Shown here one piece after another: positions 9,017 to 17,740 of a DNA stretch of 64,000 bases (position 1 is the first letter of the stretch; the number at the start of each line of letters is the position of its first letter). The position numbers and the translations under genes are program-made. The stretch comes from Methylocaldum szegediense (GTDB taxonomy: Bacteria; Pseudomonadota; Gammaproteobacteria; Methylococcales; Methylococcaceae): positions 4,126,001 to 4,190,000 of the forward strand of contig NZ_OX458333.1 of assembly GCF_949769195.1 (NCBI RefSeq), written 5' to 3'. Below the pieces are notes generated by a model that ran no database searches, had not been told where the DNA came from, and worked only from the letters and a program-made list of their open reading frames with translations.

Positions 9017-9303
9017 CGGAGGCTTCGCATTGTAAGAATTTGTATGCTCTTCAGCCGCACTTGCTCGATCAACACGGGGCGGTAAAAAGGCGTTAAAATA
9101 GCACCTCGTATTTCCCTTTGCCTAAACGCATGGCGCGCCGTTTTCAGATCCATTGTTATCAGACGATATTTATTATTTCTGGATCCTTTCCTTCCCGCGA
9201 AAGCGGCAGCTCAGCCGTTAGGGCATTCTGATTCTTCTGCTGCGGGGAGCAACAAGCTGCAATTGCCAGGCAAACGCGCAAAAACCGAGAGGGAGATTAT
9301 ACT

Positions 9304-10845
9304 TTGAAGTTGAATCGTCCTAAACCCGTAGTTCTCATCATACTGGACGGCTTCGGCTATAGCGAAACCAGGGATCATAATGCCATCGCGCTCGCGGCAA
9401 CCCCGACTTGGACGAGGCTTTGGAATACATGTCCACATACTTTGCTCGATTGTTCCGGTGAAGCCGTTGGCTTACCCGATGAGCAAATGGGCAATTCCGA
9501 AGTCGGGCATCTGCATTTAGGGGCAGGCCGACTCATCTATCAAGATTTTACGTTAATCAGCAAAGCTGCGAGAGACGGTTCGTTTTACGCTAACCCGGTC
9601 TTGTCCGAGGCGGTGGATAAGGCCATTCGAAACGACAAGGCGCTTCATGTCTTAGGATTGCTTTCGCCCGGTGGGGTTCACAGCCACGAGACACACATCC
9701 ATGCCATGGTTGAACTCGCGGTCCGGAAAGGCTTGCGAAAAGTCTATGTTCACGCCTTTTTGGACGGACGGGATACGCCACCCAAAAGCGCTGGCGATTC
9801 GATCCGTGAGATGAGCGCCAAGTTTGACGAACTTGGAACAGGACGCATTGCGTCCATAATTGGACGTTTCTACGCGATGGACCGCGACCAGCGCTGGGAG
9901 CGGGTCAAGGAGGCGTACGACCTTATCGTACAGGGAAAGGCCGATTACCGTGCCGAAAGCGCGATTGATGGCTTGAGGCTGGCATACGAGCGGGGGGAGA
10001 CGGACGAATTCGTCAAGGCCACGGTGATCGTTCCGAACGGCGAAGCGCCAGTCACTGTCAATGATGGCGATGTCGTCGTATTCATGAATTTCAGGGCCGA
10101 CCGTGCTCGAGAATTAACGCGAGCGCTGAATGATGCCGATTTTTCGGGATTTCGGCGCGAAGTCATTCCAAAACTGGGTGGATTCGTTACATTAACCGAG
10201 TATCATCGGGAGTTTAAGTTTCCCGTCGCTTTCCCTCCGCAAAACGTGACCAATAGTCTGGGTGAAGTTTTGGCGAAGCATGGTCTCAGGCAACTGAGAT
10301 TGGCGGAGACCGAAAAGTACGCTCATGTAACGTTTTTCTTCAACTGCGGGGTGGAAACACCCTTCCCGGGAGAAACCCGCATTCTGGTACCGTCACCCAA
10401 GGTCAAGACCTACGATTTGAAGCCGGAAATGAGCGCTCCGGAAGTGACGGACGAATTGGTCAAGGCCATTGAGTCCGGCGAGTACGATGTCATCATTTGT
10501 AACTACGCGAATGGCGACATGGTTGGCCATACCGGCAATTTGGATGCGTCGATACGGGCAGTGGAGGCCTTGGATCAGGCGTTGGGTCGAGTGGTCGAGA
10601 CCCTGGAAAAGGTCGGGGGCGAAATGCTGATCACCGCCGATCACGGCAACGTGGAACAAATGATCGACCCTGCGACCGGCGAGATTCAGACGGCGCATTC
10701 GGTCAATCCAGTGCCGCTCGTATATAAGGGGCGTCAGGGAAGGTTGGACGATGGCGGTAACTTGGCCGACGTGGCGCCGACCTTGCTAGCGATCCTCGGG
10801 ATTGAAAAGCCTGTGGAGATGACCGGGCGGTCACTGCTGCTTTGA
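9304..10845 (+). CDS. gpmI: 2,3-bisphosphoglycerate-independent phosphoglycerate mutase
   Basis: Manganese-dependent interconversion of 3- and 2-phosphoglycerate in glycolysis/gluconeogenesis, 513 residues. Key parts: first metal-binding aspartate in LILDGFGY (D15), nucleophilic serine in MGNSEVGH (S65), the HGGVHSH-like SPGGVHSH segment, FLDGRDTPP, and the C-terminal metal motif TADHGN. The start codon is TTG at 9304, supported by an AGGGAGA ribosome-binding site and by homology beginning immediately. It is followed by envC with a TGATG junction, a neighbourhood also seen in enterobacteria. Confidence 0.97.
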   Translation: MKLNRPKPVVLIILDGFGYSETRDHNAIALAATPTWTRLWNTCPHTLLDCSGEAVGLPDEQMGNSEVGHLHLGAGRLIYQDFTLISKAARDGSFYANPVLSEAVDKAIRNDKALHVLGLLSPGGVHSHETHIHAMVELAVRKGLRKVYVHAFLDGRDTPPKSAGDSIREMSAKFDELGTGRIASIIGRFYAMDRDQRWERVKEAYDLIVQGKADYRAESAIDGLRLAYERGETDEFVKATVIVPNGEAPVTVNDGDVVVFMNFRADRARELTRALNDADFSGFRREVIPKLGGFVTLTEYHREFKFPVAFPPQNVTNSLGEVLAKHGLRQLRLAETEKYAHVTFFFNCGVETPFPGETRILVPSPKVKTYDLKPEMSAPEVTDELVKAIESGEYDVIICNYANGDMVGHTGNLDASIRAVEALDQALGRVVETLEKVGGEMLITADHGNVEQMIDPATGEIQTAHSVNPVPLVYKGRQGRLDDGGNLADVAPTLLAILGIEKPVEMTGRSLLL

Positions 10846-12011
10846 TGTTTGCCGGCTTGTCCAATTACGGGATCACGTGCATTTTGTGTCTGGCTTTGGT
10901 CATCAATGCTCCTCCGGCATCGGCAGTCTCGGAACCAAAGGACCGAGGGGACGAACTAATTACGATTCGAGAGCGTATTAAGACGGTTCAGAAGTCGCGT
11001 GATGCGTTGGAGTCGCAAAGACGCGCACTGGTCGCGCAATTGAGCTCGATCGAGCGAGATTACGGACGTTTGGCAAAACGGCTCAAAGAGCTCGAGGTCA
11101 AAGCGGAGGCTCAGTCGCGACATTTGAAGGATTTGGAGCGTCGCCGCAGCCAGTTGCAGAAGGCGGTGAAAGAGCATCACAAGACTTTGACGGGACAGGC
11201 TCGTGCGGCTTACGCTGCCGGTCGCCAAGATTGGCTGAAGCTGGTGTTGGATCAGGAAGACCCGACAAAGGTTAGTCGTATGCTGGCTTATTACAATTAT
11301 CTTAGTCGAGCGCGATTTGCACTGATGAACGAGATGCAAAAGGACTTGGCGGCCGTTTCGCAAATGCAGCAGGAGGTCTCGGCGGAGGCGGATAGGCTCA
11401 GACTGACCCGGGAACAGTTGGCGAAAGATCGTCTGGAGTTGGATAAATTTCGACGATCCCGGCAACAGGTTTTGGCTGGCTTAGAGCGTAACCTTGAGGA
11501 TAAGGAGTCGCAACTGAAGCAACTCCGTGAGGATGAGGAACGCCTCCGGGATTTGGTTGCCGCCATTCGGCCCATGGTCGACGACTCGGCGCCGAAGCGT
11601 TCGGTTGCGGGCGGACCTTTTGCGACTCTTTATGGTCGTTTGACGTATCCCGCCGAGGGACCGTTGATCGAGCAGTTCGGCAGTCCGCGTGCGGGCGGGC
11701 GTTGGGATGGCGTCGTCATCCGAGCACCGGAGGGTACGCCGGTACACGCCGTCGCGGCAGGGAAGGTGGCCTATTCGGACTGGTTACGGGGTTATGGATT
11801 GTTGACCATCATTGATCACGGCGACGGATATATGAGTCTCTATGCGTTTAACCAAAGTCTGTATAAGAATGTCGGAGATTGGGTGAAACGCGGTGATATT
11901 ATCGCCACGGTCGGGACTAGCGGCGGCCGTAAGGAGCCGGGACTCTACTTCGGTATTCGAGAAAAAGGAAAACCATTGAATCCGATGCTATGGTGCAGTC
12001 ACAAGGATTGA
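10845..12011 (+). CDS. envC: EnvC-like murein hydrolase activator (degenerate LytM domain)
   Basis: Periplasmic septal factor that activates amidases such as AmiA/AmiB during cell division. 388 residues: an N-terminal signal sequence ending near APPASA, two long coiled-coil stretches (about residues 35-110 and 160-245), and a C-terminal LytM/M23 domain. The zinc ligands of active LytM peptidases are replaced (YMSLYAFN where HLY.H would be, LYFGIRE where LHFE would be), so it should be a non-catalytic activator. The ATG overlaps the gpmI stop (TGATG), so it is coupled to gpmI and followed by ctpA. Confidence 0.9.
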   Translation: MFAGLSNYGITCILCLALVINAPPASAVSEPKDRGDELITIRERIKTVQKSRDALESQRRALVAQLSSIERDYGRLAKRLKELEVKAEAQSRHLKDLERRRSQLQKAVKEHHKTLTGQARAAYAAGRQDWLKLVLDQEDPTKVSRMLAYYNYLSRARFALMNEMQKDLAAVSQMQQEVSAEADRLRLTREQLAKDRLELDKFRRSRQQVLAGLERNLEDKESQLKQLREDEERLRDLVAAIRPMVDDSAPKRSVAGGPFATLYGRLTYPAEGPLIEQFGSPRAGGRWDGVVIRAPEGTPVHAVAAGKVAYSDWLRGYGLLTIIDHGDGYMSLYAFNQSLYKNVGDWVKRGDIIATVGTSGGRKEPGLYFGIREKGKPLNPMLWCSHKD

Positions 12012-12073
12012 CGGTCTCTACGGATTGATTGAGAAGCCTTAAATTCAGGGCGTTTTTGGTTGTAGGAAAATCT

Positions 12074-13411
12074 ATGTTGCGACAAAGAAATTTTCTGGTT
12101 CTTATCTTTGGCGTTCTGCTCGGAATTTTGATCAGCACGGGCGGTAGTGTGCTCGCCGAGCGCGACAGCGACATGAATGCAATTCCCTTCGAAGGTTTAA
12201 AAACCTTTTCGGAAGTTTACGGTCGCATACGTCAGGATTACGTCGAGCCGGTAACGGACCAGAAATTGCTGGAAGATGCTATCCGAGGCATGCTTGCCGG
12301 TCTCGATCCACATTCGGCCTATTTGGATCAGGAGCAGTATAACGAACTGAAGGTCGGCACTACGGGGCAATTCGGTGGTTTAGGCATCGAGGTCGGAATG
12401 GAAAACGGCTTCGTGAAAGTCATTGCGCCGATCGATGACACGCCTGCGCAGAAAGCGGGAATAAAAGCCGGCGATCTCATCATCCGGCTAGATGATAAAC
12501 CGGTAAAAGGCATGAGCCTAAACGATGCGGTTAAGCTGATGCGTGGCGAGCCTGGCAGCGAAATCGTTCTGACCGTAGTTCGTGAGGGCGTCGAACAACC
12601 GCTGAAGATCAAGATCGTACGCGATGTGATCAAGGTCAAGAGCGTAAAAAGCCGGCTGCTCGAGGAAGGATACGGCTATGTTCGCATCACCAGCTTTCAG
12701 TCGAAGACCGGCGACAACGTCATAGAAGCTGTCAACGAACTCAAGAAGAAAGGCGAGCTGAAGGGCCTCGTACTCGATCTCCGGAATAATCCGGGCGGTG
12801 TTCTCAACGCGGCGGTGGCGGTTAGCGATGCTTTTCTGGAGAGCGGACTCATCGTTTATACCGACGGCCGAGTCGAAGACGCCAAAATGCGATTCAATGC
12901 AACACCGAACGACATTTTGAACGGTGCGCCTATCGTCGTGCTGATCAATTCCGGTTCTGCTTCGGCCTCGGAAATCGTGGCGGGCGCTCTGCAGGATCAC
13001 AGACGGGCCATCATCATGGGCGAAAAGACGTTCGGCAAAGGGTCGGTTCAAACGATCTTACCAACCAGCAACGGGGGCGCTGTCAAGTTGACCACGGCTC
13101 GGTATTACACGCCTTCCGGACGTTCGATACAGGCTGAAGGTATTTCTCCTGATGTGCCGATTTCGAAGGTGAAGCTGGAATTGGCCTCCCAGTCCGAGTT
13201 TGCTCCGATCAAGGAAGCCGATTTGCTGAACCATCTGGAGAACGGGAACGAGAAATCCCAGAAGAAAGACGAATCCGCCAAAAAACAGGAATCTAAAGAT
13301 GGCGGAGAGAATGGCGAAGAGAATCTGGCCTTGCAGGATTATCCATTGAATGAAGCTCTAAACCTATTAAAGGGCATCAATATCATGAGATCTAGCCCCA
13401 AAAAGAACTAA
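12074..13411 (+). CDS. ctpA: Carboxy-terminal processing peptidase (S41)
   Basis: Periplasmic PDZ-containing serine protease. 445 residues with an N-terminal hydrophobic segment (residues 7-24), a PDZ domain around residues 85-165 (GGLGIEVG, AGIKAGDLI) and the S41 catalytic domain with the Ser-Lys pair in NSGSASASEIVAGAL and GEKTFGKGSVQT. The C-terminal 50 residues are a charged lysine/glutamate-rich tail. I chose the ATG at 12074 (TAGGA upstream), which places the signal segment at the start. It is the last gene of the gpmI-envC-ctpA set; processing of cell-wall enzymes or their regulators is the usual role. Confidence 0.93.
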   Translation: MLRQRNFLVLIFGVLLGILISTGGSVLAERDSDMNAIPFEGLKTFSEVYGRIRQDYVEPVTDQKLLEDAIRGMLAGLDPHSAYLDQEQYNELKVGTTGQFGGLGIEVGMENGFVKVIAPIDDTPAQKAGIKAGDLIIRLDDKPVKGMSLNDAVKLMRGEPGSEIVLTVVREGVEQPLKIKIVRDVIKVKSVKSRLLEEGYGYVRITSFQSKTGDNVIEAVNELKKKGELKGLVLDLRNNPGGVLNAAVAVSDAFLESGLIVYTDGRVEDAKMRFNATPNDILNGAPIVVLINSGSASASEIVAGALQDHRRAIIMGEKTFGKGSVQTILPTSNGGAVKLTTARYYTPSGRSIQAEGISPDVPISKVKLELASQSEFAPIKEADLLNHLENGNEKSQKKDESAKKQESKDGGENGEENLALQDYPLNEALNLLKGINIMRSSPKKN

Positions 13412-13901
13412 CCCCTATTCGGGGCTGTTCTGGATTTGTGCCTTAAGAGAGCCGTTTGCTCAATTACCCCCGGCGTAGCTGGGGGTAATTCGACTTATCG
13501 ATAGTCATTTTGTTGAGGAAGCTTTGCAGTAAGCTCCGTCCCCTCCGGGAAAGGAGCCTTATAGTTTTTGCCCCGGCGGATAATGGCTCGGCGCTCCTTA
13601 AGGCGAGCGACAGCGGCGATAGGCAATGCTGTGTGCGGCATCAATCCTCGATCGTTGGGTGCAAGGAATGACGGTTCCGCGTTTAGCGCCGGATCCTGGA
13701 ATCTATCCGTTCACTACCGCGAATGCGCAAATCAAACCCCGTAAGGTTTATCCTAAATTCAACGGGGTGATAGGCATTAGAAGTCGCACCTTCAGCTGTA
13801 GTGCCGGACATCGAGGCACTTGAAACGCTCCAAAACCTCAATAGTGCTTCTGCGGGCCTTCCTAGGATTCCGATGTAATAGAGGCGGCGATGACTCGCGT
13901 G
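13412..13901. other. Intergenic region between ctpA and the DUF934 gene
   Basis: About 490 bases without a convincing gene, between converging genes. It contains a strong stem-loop at 13462-13490. A 65-codon open frame at 13626-13823 has no recognisable features and is not called. Confidence 0.6.
13462..13490. repeat. Perfect inverted repeat downstream of ctpA
   Basis: AATTACCCCC and GGGGGTAATT separated by 9 bases. There is no T-run on either side, so it is either a Rho-assisted 3' end hairpin or a REP-like palindrome rather than a classical terminator. Confidence 0.6.
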
Positions 13902-14384
13902 TTATGTGGGTCGCCTACGAAGCGGTACTTTGACGTCCACGGCGGCTTGATATTTCACCGTGAACTCCTTTAGTGCCGGCAGCATGTCCTGCAAATTCTG
14001 GGCGTCTTTCGGCTCGAAAGCGTTTACGCCCACCCGAGTTAGAAAAAACATCTGGTCCCTAATAAAGTCTCCACGAGCGCGGATTTCGCCATCAAAACCA
14101 TAACGCTCACGCAAGAGCCGAGCCAGAGAGAAGCTACGGCCATCGGTGAACTGGCGAAATTCCAGAACGACGATCGAGAAATGTTTCAGATCGTCTACGA
14201 TTTCCTCAAGTGGGTCGTCGCTGTTAAGGCGTAATCCCAATGGGATTCCGAAGGTGGTCTGGCGGTCTTTCTCGTTTCTCCAGCGCGAGAGCGAAACGGT
14301 GACAGCCTGCTCCGGCACTGCTTCGTCATCGCTCAAATGTCGCCAGTCGTTTGCGACGATTTGGCCGTCTTTAATGATCTCCAT
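13902..14384 (-). CDS. DUF934 protein, sulfite-reductase-associated
   Basis: 160-residue cytoplasmic protein of the DUF934 family, which in Pseudomonas and many proteobacteria is encoded directly after the siroheme sulfite reductase cysI. Recognisable parts are the start MEIIKDGQIVANDWRHL, a GIPLGLRL...D segment, and the central FTDGRSFSLARLLRERYGF motif. The ATG at 14384 lies inside the last codons of cysI (14-base overlap), so translation is coupled. The family's biochemical function is not established; context argues for an accessory role in sulfite reduction, for example electron delivery or assembly. Confidence 0.85.
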   Translation of the reverse strand: MEIIKDGQIVANDWRHLSDDEAVPEQAVTVSLSRWRNEKDRQTTFGIPLGLRLNSDDPLEEIVDDLKHFSIVVLEFRQFTDGRSFSLARLLRERYGFDGEIRARGDFIRDQMFFLTRVGVNAFEPKDAQNLQDMLPALKEFTVKYQAAVDVKVPLRRRPT

Positions 14385-16020
14385 ACACTCGCTCCTGGAA
14401 GGGTCGTATGCCAATACGCCGAACCGTTTCGAGAAACGTCTCGTCCTCAAGCCGGTGCTCGCAGTAGGTATGAAAAATAGCTTCGACTGCATGGCAGATT
14501 TGGTCTTTAGCTACTGAAGGACCGAGACGTTCGCCGAGAGCAGCGTCCTTACCGGACGAGCCGCCCAGCGTAATCTGGTACCACTCTTCCCCTTTCTTAT
14601 CCACACCCAAGATACCTATGTGACCCACGGTGTGGTGCGCGCAGCCGTTCATGCAACCCGAGATGTTGATCCGAATATCGCCGAGATCGTAGAGATAGTC
14701 CAGATTGTCGAAAATCTGCTGAATGCCGTTAGCGATTGGGATCGATGTTGCGTTCGCGAGCGCGCAGAAATCAAGGCCCGGACAGCAAATGATGTCGCTC
14801 GCCGTTCCGATATTGGGCGTTGCCAGTTCTAAGAACTCGAGTTGCTTCCACAGTTCGTATAAATCCGTCTGTTTGACATCGGCCAATACCAGGTTCTGAG
14901 TGTGCGTCACGCGTACTTCGCCGAAACTGTATTGGTCCGCCAGATCGGCTACTGCATCCATTTGGCTATCCGTAAGGTTTCCTGGCGGTTTTCCGGGCAC
15001 TTTCAACGAGAGAAACACAGCCCGATAACCAGGCACTTTATGAGCATGAGTGTTGTGACGGAACCAGGCACCGAACCGACTGTCTTGAGCTGTTCTTTCC
15101 GCCAACGAGGGATCGTCGGACAAGGTCTCATAAAGAGGCGGTTGGAAGAACGTTTTGATCCGCTCGACTTCTTGGAGATCGAGGAGCAGGTGATCTTTGA
15201 TCGCCGCCCACTCGGTTTCAACCATTTCGGTAAATTTCTCTTTTCCGAGTTCTTTGACAAGGATCTTGATCCGGGCCTTGAACTTGTTGTCGCGCCGGCC
15301 GAAGCGATTGTAAATGCGGAGAATCGCTTCCAAATACGAAAGCAGATGGATTTTTTCGAGAAACGGGCGGATTGTCACGCCGATCATCGGCGTTCGTCCA
15401 AGGCCGCCACCAACCAACACCTCGAAACCGATCTCACCACGGTCGTTCCTGACTAGTTGCAAACCGATATCGTGAAGTTGGGTCGCTATCCGGTCTTTTG
15501 CTGCACCGTTAACCGCGATCTTGAATTTACGTGGAAGGTAACTGAACTCAGGGTGTAGCGTGGACCACTGCCGGATGATTTCGCAATACGGGCGAGGGTC
15601 TTCGAGTTCGTCCTCCGAGACGCCGGCGAGGTGATCGCTAGTCACGTTACGGATGCAATTGCCGCTGGTTTGAATGGCATGCATCTGTACCGTCGCAAGC
15701 TCACCCAAAATCGTCGGCACGTCTTCGAGTTTCGGCCAATTGAATTGGATATTCTGTCGCGTGGTGAAATGGCCGTAACCTTTGTCGTAAGTCCGCGCGA
15801 TATGAGCCAGCTTGCGGAGTTGACGCGACGAAAGCAGGCCATACGGAATAGCGATGCGCAACATCGGCGCATGTCGCTGGATATACAAGCCATTCATCAA
15901 GCGAAGAGGTCGAAACTGGTCTTCTGTGAGTTCTCCTCTCAAGAACCGTTCCGTTTGACCCTTGAATTGAGCGACGCGCTCATCGACTAGGGTCTGGTCG
16001 TAATCGTCGTACTGGTACAT
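14371..16020 (-). CDS. cysI: Siroheme/4Fe-4S sulfite reductase (hemoprotein subunit type)
   Basis: Catalyses the six-electron reduction of sulfite to sulfide in assimilation. 549 residues, in the range of Pseudomonas-type CysI. Two ferredoxin-like half domains and two catalytic halves: the FTTRQNIQFNW segment near residue 85, and the cluster-ligating pairs CCPGLDFC and SGCMNGC in the C-terminal half that hold the 4Fe-4S cluster coupled to siroheme. Annotation as nitrite reductase is possible from sequence alone, but the coupled DUF934 gene and nearby cysB and cysH favour sulfite. No cysJ flavoprotein is adjacent, so the electron donor may be a ferredoxin. Confidence 0.88.
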   Translation of the reverse strand: MYQYDDYDQTLVDERVAQFKGQTERFLRGELTEDQFRPLRLMNGLYIQRHAPMLRIAIPYGLLSSRQLRKLAHIARTYDKGYGHFTTRQNIQFNWPKLEDVPTILGELATVQMHAIQTSGNCIRNVTSDHLAGVSEDELEDPRPYCEIIRQWSTLHPEFSYLPRKFKIAVNGAAKDRIATQLHDIGLQLVRNDRGEIGFEVLVGGGLGRTPMIGVTIRPFLEKIHLLSYLEAILRIYNRFGRRDNKFKARIKILVKELGKEKFTEMVETEWAAIKDHLLLDLQEVERIKTFFQPPLYETLSDDPSLAERTAQDSRFGAWFRHNTHAHKVPGYRAVFLSLKVPGKPPGNLTDSQMDAVADLADQYSFGEVRVTHTQNLVLADVKQTDLYELWKQLEFLELATPNIGTASDIICCPGLDFCALANATSIPIANGIQQIFDNLDYLYDLGDIRINISGCMNGCAHHTVGHIGILGVDKKGEEWYQITLGGSSGKDAALGERLGPSVAKDQICHAVEAIFHTYCEHRLEDETFLETVRRIGIRPFQERVYGDH

Positions 16021-16210
16021 ATAAAAGGAAATCCATCCGCCTGGCGAGAAAAAGCCTGAGTGTAGCAGTAGGACAAGACTATAGCATAGGGTTGCTAGTG
16101 AGAAAAAATAATTAAGACCGAATTATCTATAACCTGACGTTATATACGTATGTCTACAGCCGTGTTCGTGTCGCTTGCGACCGGTGACGAAGCACGTAAC
16201 AACTTTTTTA

Positions 16211-16240
16211 TTCATGCATCATCCCGTCCTCAGATATAAT
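16211..16240 (+). promoter_or_regulatory. Candidate sigma-70 promoter for nhaD
   Basis: A consensus -10 (TATAAT at 16235-16240) with a weak -35 (TTCATG) at 18-base spacing. It implies a 5' leader of about 75 bases before nhaD. It sits in the 303-base gap between divergent cysI and nhaD, whose cysI-proximal half is AT-rich and probably carries the cysI promoter. Confidence 0.4.
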
Positions 16241-16323
16241 CCTCAGTATTTTTGACTCGGGGGCGCGCTGCTAGACGGCAGTGGTATAGACGGTTTTAAC
16301 GAAACACAGAAGAGGGCTTACCT

Positions 16324-17682
16324 TTGTTACGGGCATTCGTTTTACTCTCCTTGCTATCTCTGTTACCCGGCATGGCATCAGCCGAGGAACTCGAAGTTTT
16401 GGGGCTGACCGGTACGCATCGGGGGCTTTATTGCGTTTTGGTCTTCATCATTGCGTACGGTTTCGTAATGACCGAAGAATTCAGTCACTTGCGCAAGTCG
16501 AAACCGGTCATCGTAGCGGCCGGGATCATCTGGGCGCATGTGGCTTATTTGGCCGCCAGCAATGGCGTCCCGGTGGAGAAAGTGCACAAGGCGTTCGAGC
16601 ACGATTTGCGCGAGTACGCCGAGCTGTTTTTGTTCCTGCTGGTCGCCATGACCTACATCAATGCCATGGCCGAGCGAAACGTGTTCGAGGCGCTGCGTTC
16701 ATGGCTGGTGAGTCGCAAATTCGGTTACCGCAAACTCTTCTGGATCACTGGTATAATTACCTTCTTCCTTTCCTCGGTGGCCGACAACTTGACTTCGGCT
16801 CTCTTGGTCGGGGCCGTGGTGATGGCGGTTGGCGTCAACAGTCCGCGTTTCGTGGCCTTGGGATTCATTAACCTGGTCAGCGCGGCCAACGCGGGAGGTG
16901 CATTCAGCCCGTTCGGCGACATCACGACGCTGATGGTCTGGCAGGCAGGTAAGGCGGAGTTCTTCGACTTTTTCATGCTGTTCATTCCGTCGCTGGTGAA
17001 TTTCGCCGTGCCGGCCGCGTTCATGCACTTCGCCATTCCGGATGAAACGCCGACCTTCCCTGAAGAAGAGCAGGTCAAGATGAAGGAAGGGGCGTTGGTC
17101 ATTTGCGGCTTGTTCGCACTCACGATCATAACCGCCGTCAGCTTCAAGCAGTTCCTTCATCTGCCGCCGTTCTTGGGAATGATGGTGGGCCTTTCCTATT
17201 TGATGTTCTATGGCTATCGCTTGAAGCTGCTGCACAGTGCCGACAACGGGAAGTTCGACGTATTCGCCCATGTCCGCGATGCAGAGTGGGACACTCTGCT
17301 GTTTTTCTTCGGCGTGGTTTTCGCGGTAGGTGGTTTGGGCTATATCGGTTATCTGGAGTTGGCTTCCGAGGCGATGTATGAAGGACTCGGCCCGACGACC
17401 GCCAATATTCTGATCGGCATACTTTCGGCTATCGTCGACAATATTCCGGTCATGTTCGCGGTGCTGAACATGAATCCGGACATGGATATCTATCAATGGA
17501 TGCTGGTGACCTTGACGGCCGGCGTGGGCGGAACCATGCTGTCCATCGGTTCTGCCGCGGGTGTGGCTCTTATGGGGACATCGCGTGGGATGTACACCTT
17601 TTTCAGTCATTTGCGGTGGACCCCCGCCATTATTGCAGGTTATGCGGCGAGCATCTTGACCCACTACTGGCTCAACGGCTGA
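16324..17682 (+). CDS. nhaD: NhaD-type sodium:proton antiporter
   Basis: Inner-membrane Na+/H+ antiporter of the ion-transporter superfamily, 452 residues. An N-terminal signal-like segment (LLSLLSLLPGMASA) is followed by about 11-12 hydrophobic helices. Typical family segments are SSVADNLTSALLVGAV, SAANAGGAFSPFGDITTLMVW and AIVDNIPVMFAVL, the charged residues within membrane helices being the likely ion site. The start is TTG with an AGAGGG ribosome-binding site about 8 bases upstream. It ends at a bidirectional terminator shared with a converging transporter gene. Sodium and pH homeostasis is the expected role. Confidence 0.92.
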   Translation: MLRAFVLLSLLSLLPGMASAEELEVLGLTGTHRGLYCVLVFIIAYGFVMTEEFSHLRKSKPVIVAAGIIWAHVAYLAASNGVPVEKVHKAFEHDLREYAELFLFLLVAMTYINAMAERNVFEALRSWLVSRKFGYRKLFWITGIITFFLSSVADNLTSALLVGAVVMAVGVNSPRFVALGFINLVSAANAGGAFSPFGDITTLMVWQAGKAEFFDFFMLFIPSLVNFAVPAAFMHFAIPDETPTFPEEEQVKMKEGALVICGLFALTIITAVSFKQFLHLPPFLGMMVGLSYLMFYGYRLKLLHSADNGKFDVFAHVRDAEWDTLLFFFGVVFAVGGLGYIGYLELASEAMYEGLGPTTANILIGILSAIVDNIPVMFAVLNMNPDMDIYQWMLVTLTAGVGGTMLSIGSAAGVALMGTSRGMYTFFSHLRWTPAIIAGYAASILTHYWLNG

Positions 17683-17703
17683 ACGCCGATCCAACTCACT
17701 CAA

Positions 17704-17740
17704 AACAAGGCGTAGCCGTACCTCGCGGCTACGCCTTGTT
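17704..17740. terminator. Bidirectional stem-loop between nhaD and the DAACS transporter
   Basis: Perfect 15-base stem (AACAAGGCGTAGCCG / CGGCTACGCCTTGTT) with a 7-base loop between two converging genes. The TAG stop of the minus-strand transporter gene lies inside the stem. Confidence 0.75.

Noticed and set aside
14371-16020. Assimilatory nitrite reductase instead of sulfite reductase
   Set aside because: Both share the siroheme/4Fe-4S motifs, but the coupled DUF934 gene and nearby cysB/cysH favour sulfite; no nitrate-assimilation gene is near.
16241-16323. Sodium or proton riboswitch in the nhaD leader
   Set aside because: Only a small hairpin is seen; no conserved riboswitch core could be recognised.
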